Assembly (NCBI RefSeq): GCF_002128425.1
Contig: NZ_NESS01000019.1
Span: 1 to 55,593, forward strand
Length of the DNA stretch: 55,593 nucleotides
Direction of reading: 5' to 3'
Source of the DNA: Gottfriedia acidiceleris
Lineage (GTDB): Bacteria; Bacillota; Bacilli; Bacillales; Bacillaceae_G
The notes below the pieces were generated by a model, which did no database searches, was not told the DNA's origin, and saw only the letters and a list, made by a program, of their open reading frames with translations. Shown here piece after piece: positions 46,854-53,996 of this stretch (position 1 is its first letter; each line of letters begins with the position of its first letter). The position numbers and the translations under genes are program-made.

Positions 46854-46954
46854 TCAAATCAACCCTTGACGCTATTTGCGTTGAGGGTTTTTTATTTATC
46901 GGGCATTTTTCGTATAATTTAAGATTTCTAAAAATGCCCGATAAATGCCCGGTA
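46839..46954. repeat. glnA 3'-end repeat copy A with attachment-site-like inverted repeat
   Basis: Bases 46839-46906 (last glnA codons, stop, terminator and ATCGGGCAT) recur with roughly 85% identity at 52984-53052. Just behind, TTATCGGGCATTTTT (46896-46910) is a perfect 15-bp inverted repeat of 46930-46944. ATGCCCG occurs again at 46945, giving AAATGCCCGATAAATGCCCG. This is the layout of a recombinase attachment site. Confidence 0.7.
46861..46895 (+). terminator. Terminator of glnA
   Basis: AACCCTTGACGC/GCGTTGAGGGTT stem with a 5-base loop and T6. A degenerate copy of this terminator recurs at 53003-53036. Confidence 0.92.
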
Positions 46955-46966
46955 AATTATTAAAAA

Positions 46967-47140
46967 TTAAAGTGAATTTTTTAAGTGCTCCTCAAATTTA
47001 TTCATTGAATCTATATCAATTTTTTTACTAACATGAGAGTAGACATCAGATCCAATTTCATTTTTATTAAAAAGTCCTGTCGTTTTTGTCAAAGAAACGC
47101 TGCTAAAGGACAGATGCAAAGTGTGTAATTCCAAAAAAGA
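46967..47140 (-). pseudogene. C-terminal remnant of a tyrosine recombinase (integrase)
   Basis: On the minus strand the frame ending at TAA (46967-46969) reads GSDVYSHVSKKIDIDSMNKF then EEHLKNSL, the catalytic-Tyr end of phage-type integrases (YSHVS with Tyr). Upstream, shifted pieces read ITHFASVL and AAVSL, matching the HTHASLLLEAGVSL segment before it. The gene is truncated, has lost the region between and is frameshifted. It lies 13 bases from the repeats at 46945, where integrase genes usually sit next to their att site. Confidence 0.65.
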
Positions 47141-47224
47141 AATGATACTAAATCATCTGAAATTTATAACAACATTAAATTTTAATTTTGTACTTGATTC
47201 ATTTAGGACAAAGGTGTATATTAA

Positions 47225-47291
47225 TTGACATATCAATGATTGACCTATCAATTATTGATATATCAATGATTATTAACAGTTAATAATCATT
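47225..47291 (+). promoter_or_regulatory. MarR operator cluster upstream of the marR-nitroreductase operon
   Basis: TATCAAT-type repeats: TATCAATGATTGACCTATCA, a perfect palindrome ATTGATATATCAAT (47254-47267), and AATGATTATTAA-CAG-TTAATAATCATT (47265-47291, perfect 12-bp arms). TTGACA at 47225-47230 may be a -35. The regulator probably binds here and represses itself. Confidence 0.7.
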
Positions 47292-47315
47292 AATCTTATT
47301 TTTTGGAGGTAGCGC

Positions 47316-47768
47316 GTGCCCAAAACAAAAGAAACAGAAGTATTATCACTATTAAAAGAATTAAAAGTTCAAATAGAAACAACATTTGAAAAATGTATGG
47401 GTATTAGTCAATCACGATTAGAAATTTTAAATCAATTGTTTGAGTACGGTGAAATTAGTCAATCTCAACTTCAAAAAACTTTAAAGATTGATAGTGCTGC
47501 AATTACTAGACATTTAAAACAACTTGAGTTAAATGGAAAAATCACTAGAAGAAAGTGTGAGACTGATAACAGAATAACCTTAGTTAGATTAACACAAATG
47601 GGACAAGATCAAATGTCTTGTTTATGGAAAGAAAAAGTAGAGTTTGTCGAGAACATGCTTATTGGCTTTTCAAATGAAGAAATTGACTTAACACTTGAAT
47701 ATTTAAACCGTATACAAATAAATATGAACCATATCAATTCAAATCGAGATAATCTAAAAGATAATTAA
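47316..47768 (+). CDS. MarR family regulator
   Basis: A 150-residue MarR protein: SRLEILNQLFEYGEISQSQL, a winged helix with DSAAITRHLKQLELNGKITR and wing NRITLVRLT. Three Cys (27, 81, 102) could allow thiol-based sensing of quinones or electrophiles, as in MhqR/YodB-type regulators, though family assignment is unsure. It starts with GTG seven bases after GGAGGT. It is followed at 26 bases by a nitroreductase and then an ABM monooxygenase. Confidence 0.88.
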   Translation: MPKTKETEVLSLLKELKVQIETTFEKCMGISQSRLEILNQLFEYGEISQSQLQKTLKIDSAAITRHLKQLELNGKITRRKCETDNRITLVRLTQMGQDQMSCLWKEKVEFVENMLIGFSNEEIDLTLEYLNRIQINMNHINSNRDNLKDN

Positions 47769-47794
47769 AAATTAGTAAAGAGGAGAATACAACA

Positions 47795-48433
47795 ATGACT
47801 ACGACAATATTAACTAATAATTTTAACGATATTTTAAAAGGAAGACGCTCAATCCGTAAATATGATACAAATCTTAAAATCCCAGTGGAGGAAATGCATG
47901 AAATAATAGAAACAGCTACTTTAGCTCCTTCTTCAGTAAACATGCAACCATGGAGATTTTTAGTAATTGAAAGTGATGAAGCAAAAGCTATATTAGCTCC
48001 ATTAGCTCGATTTAATCAATCACAAGTTGAAACTTCTTCTGCGATGATTGCCCTATTTGGGGACTTAAATAATTTTGACTATGCTGAAGAAATATATGGT
48101 CGTGCAGTTGAATTAGGTTATATGCCAGCAGACGTTAAAGAGAAGCAACTAGAAACACTTAGTGGTTTCTTTGCAAACAGTACAACAGAGCAAATGAAAG
48201 ATACTGTTTTAATTGATGGTGGATTGGTAGCAATGCAATTTATGCTAACTGCTCGTGCTTATGGTTATGACACTTGTCCAATCGGTGGCTTCGAAAAAGA
48301 CAAAATTGCAGAAGCATTCGGTATGGATAAAAACCGATATGTTCCTGTTATGTTGATATCAATTGGTAAAGCAGTTGATGCAGGATATCAATCTGTGCGT
48401 TTACCAGTTGAACGTGTAGCAGAGTGGAAATAA
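47795..48433 (+). CDS. Nitroreductase family protein
   Basis: A 212-residue FMN-dependent nitroreductase: FNDILKGRRSIRKYD start, ETATLAPSSVNMQPWRFLVI, GGLVAMQFMLTARAYGYDTC, PIGGFEKDKIAEAFG and VMLISIGKAV. Such enzymes reduce nitroaromatics or quinones with NAD(P)H. AGAGGAG precedes the ATG. Operon position behind a MarR regulator and before an ABM protein suggests a quinone or electrophile detoxification unit. Confidence 0.9.
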   Translation: MTTTILTNNFNDILKGRRSIRKYDTNLKIPVEEMHEIIETATLAPSSVNMQPWRFLVIESDEAKAILAPLARFNQSQVETSSAMIALFGDLNNFDYAEEIYGRAVELGYMPADVKEKQLETLSGFFANSTTEQMKDTVLIDGGLVAMQFMLTARAYGYDTCPIGGFEKDKIAEAFGMDKNRYVPVMLISIGKAVDAGYQSVRLPVERVAEWK

Positions 48434-48481
48434 AAAATAAAAATAATATATAAAAAACACAATGAAAAGAAGGTAAATATC

Positions 48482-48775
48482 ATGATTATTATCCATGCGA
48501 AAATGACGATTGATACAGCAAAAGAAACGTTATTTTTAGAGGGAATGACCTCGCTATTAGAATTATCAAGAGCAGAAGAAGGTAATCTTTCATACGATTT
48601 GACAAAACAAACGGATAGGGAAAATGAATACATCATGGTCGAAATTTGGCAAGATTTAAATGCTGTAACTGCACATAATACAAGTGCTCATTTTACAGCG
48701 TTTGCAAAAAAAGCTAAAGATTACCTTACAGCGCCTATTCAAATAAATATTTATGAAGCAAATAAAATAAAGTAA
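48482..48775 (+). CDS. Antibiotic biosynthesis monooxygenase (ABM) domain protein
   Basis: A 97-residue ABM/YgiN-like protein: MIIIHAKMTIDTAKETLFLE start, SRAEEGNLSYDLTKQTDREN, MVEIWQDLNAVTAHNTSAHF. Such dimeric alpha/beta barrels act on quinols or small aromatics in some cases. It follows the nitroreductase by 48 bases and is the last gene of the unit; GAAGG lies upstream. A terminator follows at 48903. Confidence 0.85.
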   Translation: MIIIHAKMTIDTAKETLFLEGMTSLLELSRAEEGNLSYDLTKQTDRENEYIMVEIWQDLNAVTAHNTSAHFTAFAKKAKDYLTAPIQINIYEANKIK

Positions 48776-48902
48776 TTTATCAAAAATAAAATTGTGTTAG
48801 AAAATATACAAGAAGAGAAAAATCTAGTTAAAACGTATAATTAATCTATAAGAGCCAGTAATAAATTAGGGTCGTAATGTAAATTAAACCTATCTTAAGT
48901 CT

Positions 48903-48935
48903 AGAGTGTTAATGACTAAACACTCTCTTTTTCAA
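48903..48935 (+). terminator. Terminator of the marR operon
   Basis: Perfect AGAGTGTT/AACACTCT stem with an 8-base loop and CTTTTT. Confidence 0.8.
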
Positions 48936-49265
48936 TCTTTTTTTAACAACATGTGCACCTATACCAACGTTTTATCGCTACCCTGGCTCATCTTTCTTGA
49001 ATTTGAAAATGAGGAAACTATTACCTTCTCTTTTGAAACTTCAAAGCCTTTCTAAAGATTTAAATTATCATCATAAAAATTAAACACGGCCCCAAAAATA
49101 AAGAGGGTTCCCCTATTTTTAGGACACCCTCCTATCTCTTTTTAGTAATTCGTAGTTTTCGCTAATTCTGAATGATTGGGTCAGCAACACGAGTTAAAAA
49201 GAAAATACCAAAATAACAAATATAATAATTAGATTAAATACACCTAAATGACCTGTAAGGAGTAT

Positions 49266-49409
49266 ATGACGAAAGACGTCAACGAAGCGTTTATTACGAT
49301 TATTAAAAATGAAGGTGCAATGATCTATGCAGCTGAAGCGTATCTTAAAGTTATGCAGAAGCAAGGGCGTTATCAACGTGATGTGTATGAATATAAAAAG
49401 GTTTTATAA
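49266..49409 (+). CDS. Small orphan protein, 47 aa
   Basis: A 48-codon frame from ATG 49266 (AAGGAG three bases before) to TAA 49407. The protein MTKDVNEAFITIIKNEGAMI then YAAEAYLKVMQKQGRYQRD is helical and basic at the end. It has its own terminator right after it. It may be the end of a longer truncated gene, since the spacing of AAGGAG is short. Within the 932-bp stretch 48776-49707 it and its terminator, plus the terminator at 48903, are the only features seen. Confidence 0.45.
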   Translation: MTKDVNEAFITIIKNEGAMIYAAEAYLKVMQKQGRYQRDVYEYKKVL

Positions 49410-49423
49410 ATATGGTATTTTGT

Positions 49424-49470
49424 AAAAAAGTAACCCTTCATTCCGGATGGTATTAAAGGTTACTTTTTTT
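49424..49470 (+). terminator. Intrinsic terminator
   Basis: AAAAAAGTAACC/GGTTACTTTTTT stem (49424-49435 with 49458-49469) extended by T residues. Confidence 0.88.
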
Positions 49471-49707
49471 ATATTATTAGCCGAAATATATTGGTTAACT
49501 GACCATAAACTACTGTTTTGATTCTAAAGTAAAAAATTAAATGTTTTTTCACATATTCAATCAACAACAAATCACATTTTTCAGTGCATATCTTAAATAA
49601 AAAAAGAATAAAAGTAAAACTGTAGAAATAAATAAATGTACGATTTGGGTAGCACATCATTTACTTTTTATAAGAGGAGAACGTTTTTAATTAAGGGGGG
49701 AGAAAAG

Positions 49708-50373
49708 TTGAGTTATATAGATTCATTAATAGATCGACAAGTATTTGTACTTTTATCTGGAGATATTGCTTTTGAAGGTATTTTAACAGATGCAGGACAA
49801 GACATACTTGTATTATATAATGGACAAAAATATTATTATATTCCTTGGATTCATGTTCATCGAGTACATTTATGTCAACATGTTAAAAATAAGGTAAATA
49901 CCCCTAATGAACCTTCAATTGCAAATGAAATTGAATCAATATCCTACAGAAAAATTTTAACAAATGCTAGAGGGATCTTCTCAGAAATATATGTTACGGG
50001 TAATTTAACATTTCATGGTTATATTACAAATGTTCTAAGTGACTATATCGTTTTTTATTCTCCTGTATTTAAAACGATGTATATCTCATTAGCTCATTTA
50101 AAGTGGCTCTCACCTTACCACGATAATGTGACACCATATTCAATTGATAATGCAAACTTTCCAATTAATCCATCGAATATATCCCCTGTGCGCTCATTTG
50201 AATCTCAATTAAAAAAAGCAGAAGGAAAGCTCGTTATTTTTGATGGTGGGAATGATCCAATGAAAATTGGTTTGCTTAATACGATTGAAAATAGTGTAAT
50301 TGAACTATCAGTTGCAAGTGGAGAAATCGTCTATTTAAGACTTAACCATGTAAAGTCCGTTCATTTACCTTAA
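49708..50373 (+). CDS. Triple-module DUF2642 protein (paralog 1)
   Basis: A 221-residue protein made of three Sm-like beta-barrel modules with DUF2642-type strands: QVFVLLSGDIAFEGILTDAG...YYIPWIHVHRVHL, EIYVTGNLTFHGYITNVLSD...ISLAHLKWL, and LVIFDGGNDPMKIGLLNTIE...LRLNHVKSVHL. The TTG at 49708 follows GGGGGGAG; the longer frame from 49636 lacks a site. Its sister at 52179 has exactly the same length. DUF2642 proteins are known mainly from spore-formers and have no established role. It precedes the ArsB-like permease. Confidence 0.85.
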   Translation: MSYIDSLIDRQVFVLLSGDIAFEGILTDAGQDILVLYNGQKYYYIPWIHVHRVHLCQHVKNKVNTPNEPSIANEIESISYRKILTNARGIFSEIYVTGNLTFHGYITNVLSDYIVFYSPVFKTMYISLAHLKWLSPYHDNVTPYSIDNANFPINPSNISPVRSFESQLKKAEGKLVIFDGGNDPMKIGLLNTIENSVIELSVASGEIVYLRLNHVKSVHLP

Positions 50374-50437
50374 CTAAAAAATATCAACGATTTGATCCAG
50401 AATGATTCAATGATATATGGATTTTACTGACATCTTT

Positions 50438-50471
50438 AAAGAGATGCTCTTTTCCTAGAGCTTCTCTTTTT
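50438..50471 (+). terminator. Terminator of DUF2642 paralog 1
   Basis: AAAGAGATGCTCT/AGAGCTTCTCTTT stem with one mismatch and T7. The rest of the 412-bp gap (50374-50786) holds only a 33-codon hydrophobic frame at 50568-50669 with no ribosome binding site. Confidence 0.85.
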
Positions 50472-50786
50472 TTATTTAATCGTCAAAGCATAATATAAAC
50501 TAAATAAAAAATTACTAGTTTAAACGACTAAAACTCAATGTCTTGCTCAATTAAGTTAACTCAAAAGTTGGTGGTATATCTTCTAATTACGATATTTGAT
50601 GTACCCTTACTAAGGGCAATTGTCATTATAGTCATTTATCTCTATGGGACATTTGTATTATATAGGTAAAACACCCATCTTTCATATTTTAATGAAATAA
50701 CCTAAAACATGATTGTTATATTTGAATAATAATATAACAAATGGACAAGTTTCATTGGAAAATATTTTATAAGAAGGTGAGTTTTA

Positions 50787-52142
50787 TTGAATTTCGAGAT
50801 TCTAATAAGTGCTAGTGTTTTTCTATTAACAATGGCGGTTATTTTTTGGAGACCAAAAGGTTTAAATGAAGCATGGCCTGCTGCAGTTGGAGCAGCCATT
50901 ATTTTAGTAACTGGGATCGTAACAAAAACTAATTTAATTGATATTGTGCACAAAATTGGTGAAGCTTCTATTACAATTATCGCAACGATTGTAATGGCGA
51001 TTATTTTAGAAAGTTTTGGGTTTTTCCATTGGTCTGCAGCTAGGCTAGCAAGTTTAGCAAAAGGGTCAGGGCGCAGATTATACTGGTATATTCAGCTTTT
51101 GTGCTTTTTGATGACACTGCTGTTTAATAATGATGGTAGTATCTTAATTACAACTCCGATTTTAATTCTCCTATTAAAAAATTTACGGTTAAAACCACAT
51201 CAACAAATCCCATATCTTCTCAGCGGAGCATTAATTGCTACAGCTTCCAGTGCACCGATCGGTGTAAGTAATATCGTAAACTTAATCGCATTAAAAATTG
51301 TTCATATGACTCTTTATATGCACACGGCTATGATGTTTGTCCCTGCAAGTACAGGATTACTTTTTATGTCATGGCTAATGTACATGGTATTAAAAAATAA
51401 ATTACCAGAACGATTGCCAGTGTCTACAGATGATATTGAAGAGTCATTTTTTATTAAAAACTTTCATCCTTTAAAAGGAAAAATGTCAGTAGAAACAAAA
51501 CAAAAAAGAACAAAATTTATGTTAAAGGTACTAGGATTTGTTTTCCTAATGCGCTGCTTATTATTCGTCGCTTCATTTCTTGGAATACCGATTCAATATG
51601 TAGCAGTTTTAGGTTCGCTCGCCTTATTAACTTGGAGATGGTATCACTTACGGACAAGCCCTGTTGATATATTGAAAAAGACGCCTTGGCATATTTTAGT
51701 CTTTGCATTTTCGATGTATGTGATTATATATGGTCTCCATAACGCTGGTTTAACTGCAGCCTTAGTAGAATTCTGTGAACCAATCGTTAATCAAGGGTTA
51801 TTACAAGCAAGTTTTATTATGGGTGGATTAGTTTCAATCCTATCTAATTTGTTTAATAATCATCCTGCTCTAATGGTTGGAACCATTACATTGACAGAAA
51901 TGGGGCTTGATCCAATTACATTAAAGACGATTTATCTAGCTAATATAATCGGTAGTGACATTGGATCACTATTACTTCCTGTAGGTACTTTAGCATCCCT
52001 AATTTGGATGCACATCTTAAAACAAAATAAAATTAAAGTAAAATGGAGGGATTATCTAAATGTATCATTAATCGTCATCCCATTAACAACAATCGTAACG
52101 CTATTTCTACTATTTTATTGGGTGCAATTAATTTTCGCCTAA
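50787..52142 (+). CDS. ArsB-family permease
   Basis: A 451-residue protein with about 11-12 membrane helices that aligns well with E. coli ArsB (429 aa): IFWRPKGLNEAWPAAVGAAI, FFHWSAARLASLAKGSGRRL, LLFNNDGSILITTPILI, SNLFNNHPALMVGTITLTE, YLANIIGSDIGSLLLPVGTLASLIW. ArsB exports arsenite/antimonite. No arsR, arsC or arsA is nearby, so the role may be different. The TTG at 50787 follows AAGGTGAG. It is flanked on both sides by DUF2642 paralogs on the same strand. Confidence 0.87.
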   Translation: MNFEILISASVFLLTMAVIFWRPKGLNEAWPAAVGAAIILVTGIVTKTNLIDIVHKIGEASITIIATIVMAIILESFGFFHWSAARLASLAKGSGRRLYWYIQLLCFLMTLLFNNDGSILITTPILILLLKNLRLKPHQQIPYLLSGALIATASSAPIGVSNIVNLIALKIVHMTLYMHTAMMFVPASTGLLFMSWLMYMVLKNKLPERLPVSTDDIEESFFIKNFHPLKGKMSVETKQKRTKFMLKVLGFVFLMRCLLFVASFLGIPIQYVAVLGSLALLTWRWYHLRTSPVDILKKTPWHILVFAFSMYVIIYGLHNAGLTAALVEFCEPIVNQGLLQASFIMGGLVSILSNLFNNHPALMVGTITLTEMGLDPITLKTIYLANIIGSDIGSLLLPVGTLASLIWMHILKQNKIKVKWRDYLNVSLIVIPLTTIVTLFLLFYWVQLIFA

Positions 52143-52178
52143 TAAACAATATCAATCTACTAGAAAGAGGAGATGCAG

Positions 52179-52844
52179 GTGAGTGATGTACAATCATTAC
52201 TTGGAGAAAAAATTTATGTGCAATTATCAGGTGGGAATTATTTTGAAGGGATTCTAACTGATTATGGTAAAGACGTCTTAGTTTTATACAATGGGCAAAA
52301 ATATTATTATATTCCATGGTTTCACGTCCATAGGGTTAATCTTAGTAACAACTTTAAAGATAAAATAGATGAGCCTATTACACCTTCAATTGCAGAAGAT
52401 ATTGGGACAGTATCTTATCGAAAAATATTAATGAATGCAAAAGGAATTTTTGCTGAAATTTATGTTTCTGGGAACATCACATTTCATGGGTATATTACAA
52501 ACGTATTAAGTGACTATATCGTGTTTTATTCACCAGTTTTTAAAATGTTATATATCCCATTAGCGCATTTAAAATGGCTAACACCATACGATCATAATGC
52601 ACATCCCTATAACTTAGAAATCGAATTATTACCAGTAAATCCATCTAATATGCCATTTTCACGTTTAATTGATTCACAATTAAAAAAAGAAGAGGGGAAA
52701 TTTATCGTATTTGATGGAGGGCTTGATCCAATGAAAATTGGATTGCTCAAGAGAGTGGAGGATGGTGTAATTGAATTAGTAGCTGCAAATGGAGAGATAA
52801 CATTATTGAGACTTAATCATATTAAATCTTATCACATACCATAG
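52179..52844 (+). CDS. Triple-module DUF2642 protein (paralog 2)
   Basis: A 221-residue protein with the same three-module order as paralog 1: KIYVQLSGGNYFEGILTDYG...IPWFHVHRV, EIYVSGNITFHGYITNVLSD...IPLAHLKWL, FIVFDGGLDPMKIGLLKRVE...LRLNHIKSY. By eye roughly two thirds of residues match paralog 1. The GTG at 52179 is six bases after AGAGGAG; the ATG at 52173 abuts it. It starts 36 bases after the permease, so it is probably in the same transcript. Confidence 0.85.
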   Translation: MSDVQSLLGEKIYVQLSGGNYFEGILTDYGKDVLVLYNGQKYYYIPWFHVHRVNLSNNFKDKIDEPITPSIAEDIGTVSYRKILMNAKGIFAEIYVSGNITFHGYITNVLSDYIVFYSPVFKMLYIPLAHLKWLTPYDHNAHPYNLEIELLPVNPSNMPFSRLIDSQLKKEEGKFIVFDGGLDPMKIGLLKRVEDGVIELVAANGEITLLRLNHIKSYHIP

Positions 52845-52847
52845 CCG

Positions 52848-53111
52848 ATGAATTTCGTAAAAAGATTTTTTATCTTCCACTTCATTGCCAATCTTCTTCC
52901 ATTAATTACACTGATGTTTCTTCCGGTTTTCATTATCACAAATGATGTGGATCTATTTGAAAAACTAATTTTTAGGAGAGTATATATGTCAGTATAGTAA
53001 TTAAATCGACCTTTGACGTTTTGGCGTTGAGGGTTTTTCTATTATCGGGCATGGTCCCGCTTGAATCAGAAATTGATTTACATTTTATTTAAGAAAATAG
53101 CCTTGAATTAG
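52848..53111 (+). CDS. Possible small membrane protein, disrupted by the repeat
   Basis: An 87-codon frame starting three bases after the DUF2642 stop. The first 46 residues (MNFVKRFFIFHFIANLLPLI, then FLPVFIITNDVDLFEKLIFR) look like a one- or two-span membrane protein. From about 52984 the frame reads through the glnA-tail repeat and loses protein character. No ribosome binding site, so coupling to the upstream gene would be needed. Probably the 5' part of a gene cut at the repeat boundary. Confidence 0.3.
52984..53052 (+). repeat. glnA 3'-end repeat copy B
   Basis: ATGTCAGTATAG matches the last glnA codons (Met-Ser-Val then TAG). It is followed by a copy of the glnA terminator (TTTGACG...GCGTTGAGGGTTTTT) and ends in ATTATCGGGCAT like copy A. 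Beyond it the similarity stops. Confidence 0.75.
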
Positions 53112-53817
53112 ATAAATGTACAACGGGAATTATGTTACGAAAAGAGGCTGTTTTGGCCATAACATGAGACGAAAATTATGAAACAAGGCTGGGCAAGTTA
53201 TTGGCATATAAGAATAATGCGTGAATTAAATCTTGATTCAAATGAAGCAATCGAATACGCAAAACTAAATGCAGGAGTAGTTCAACCTTCTAAAACAAGT
53301 ATTAACCCGTATTATTTAGGACTAAGAATGTTTGAAGATATTGAAGAGCGATATAATGATCCCACGAAAGAAATGAGAGAATTAGGTGTTAAACCTGGCA
53401 GCGGTAGAGAAAAAATGTTTGAAGTACGTGAGTTAGAGTCTGATAGTTCCTTTATACGAAACTACTTAACGAAAGACCTTGTCATGCGTGAAGATATGTA
53501 TCTATTCCAGCGACAAGGTAAGGAGTATAAAAGTTACTGATAAGGCATGGGAGAATGTACGAGATCAACTTGTAGTTAGTAGAGTAAATGGAGGATTCCC
53601 TTATATTGTATTTCAAGAAGGGGAGTATTTAAAAAATGGTGAGCTTTATTTGAAGCATTCCTATGAAACTATGGAGCTTGAGGTGAAGTACGTTGAGAAG
53701 GTAATGCCTTATATTCATCAGTTGTGGGGTAGAGGGGTTCATTTAGAGACGAATATTGAGAATAAGTCTGTGTTGTTTAGTTATGATGGAAAGAATATTC
53801 ATCGGAAGTATATTTGA
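53095..53817 (+). pseudogene. Truncated, frameshifted spoVR (stage V sporulation protein R)
   Basis: Only the C-terminal half of SpoVR is present. Fragments: LRKEA and FWP near 53137-53159, an in-frame TAA at 53160 where Gln is expected, then [20 protein letters not shown] and [20 protein letters not shown] (frame of 53178-53540). One extra A near 53533 shifts to [20 protein letters not shown] and the normal end NIHRKYI at 53817. The N-terminal roughly 250 residues are missing. It lies directly beyond repeat copy B. An intact spoVR probably exists elsewhere. Confidence 0.85.
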
Positions 53818-53818
53818 G

Positions 53819-53843
53819 ACCACCTTTTATAGGTGGTTTTCTT
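53819..53843 (+). terminator. Terminator of spoVR remnant
   Basis: ACCACC/GGTGGT stem with a 7-base loop and TTTTCTTT. Confidence 0.75.
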
Positions 53844-53996
53844 TATGGATTAGAAAGTATAGAATTCTTTTTCGGTAAGTGAACCTTATGTAACTACCAT
53901 GAAAAAACCTTACGGTATCCATGTGAAAAATTGCATAACTAAAGAAGACGTCTTAAAAGGCGTCTAGCAGTAAAAAATATATTAGTGGTTGATGGA

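Larger units (their letters stand above)
46839..53052. mobile_element. Putative remnant of a glnA-3'-end integrative element (6.2 kb)
   Basis: Bounded by degenerate direct repeats of the glnA tail and terminator (46839-46906 and 52984-53052), with an integrase remnant just inside the left boundary. Cargo: MarR regulator, nitroreductase, ABM monooxygenase, a 47-aa gene, two DUF2642 proteins and an ArsB-type permease. An alternative is a simple segmental duplication of the glnA end; the integrase remnant favours site-specific integration. Confidence 0.55.

Noticed and set aside
50568-50669. 33-codon hydrophobic frame in the gap before the ArsB-like gene
   Set aside because: No Shine-Dalgarno and no conservation that I recognise. 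It could be a fragment but is not called as a gene.
53943-53966. Short AGACG/CGTCT hairpin near the IS110 right end
   Set aside because: Only five base pairs. It cannot be linked to the element end without other copies.
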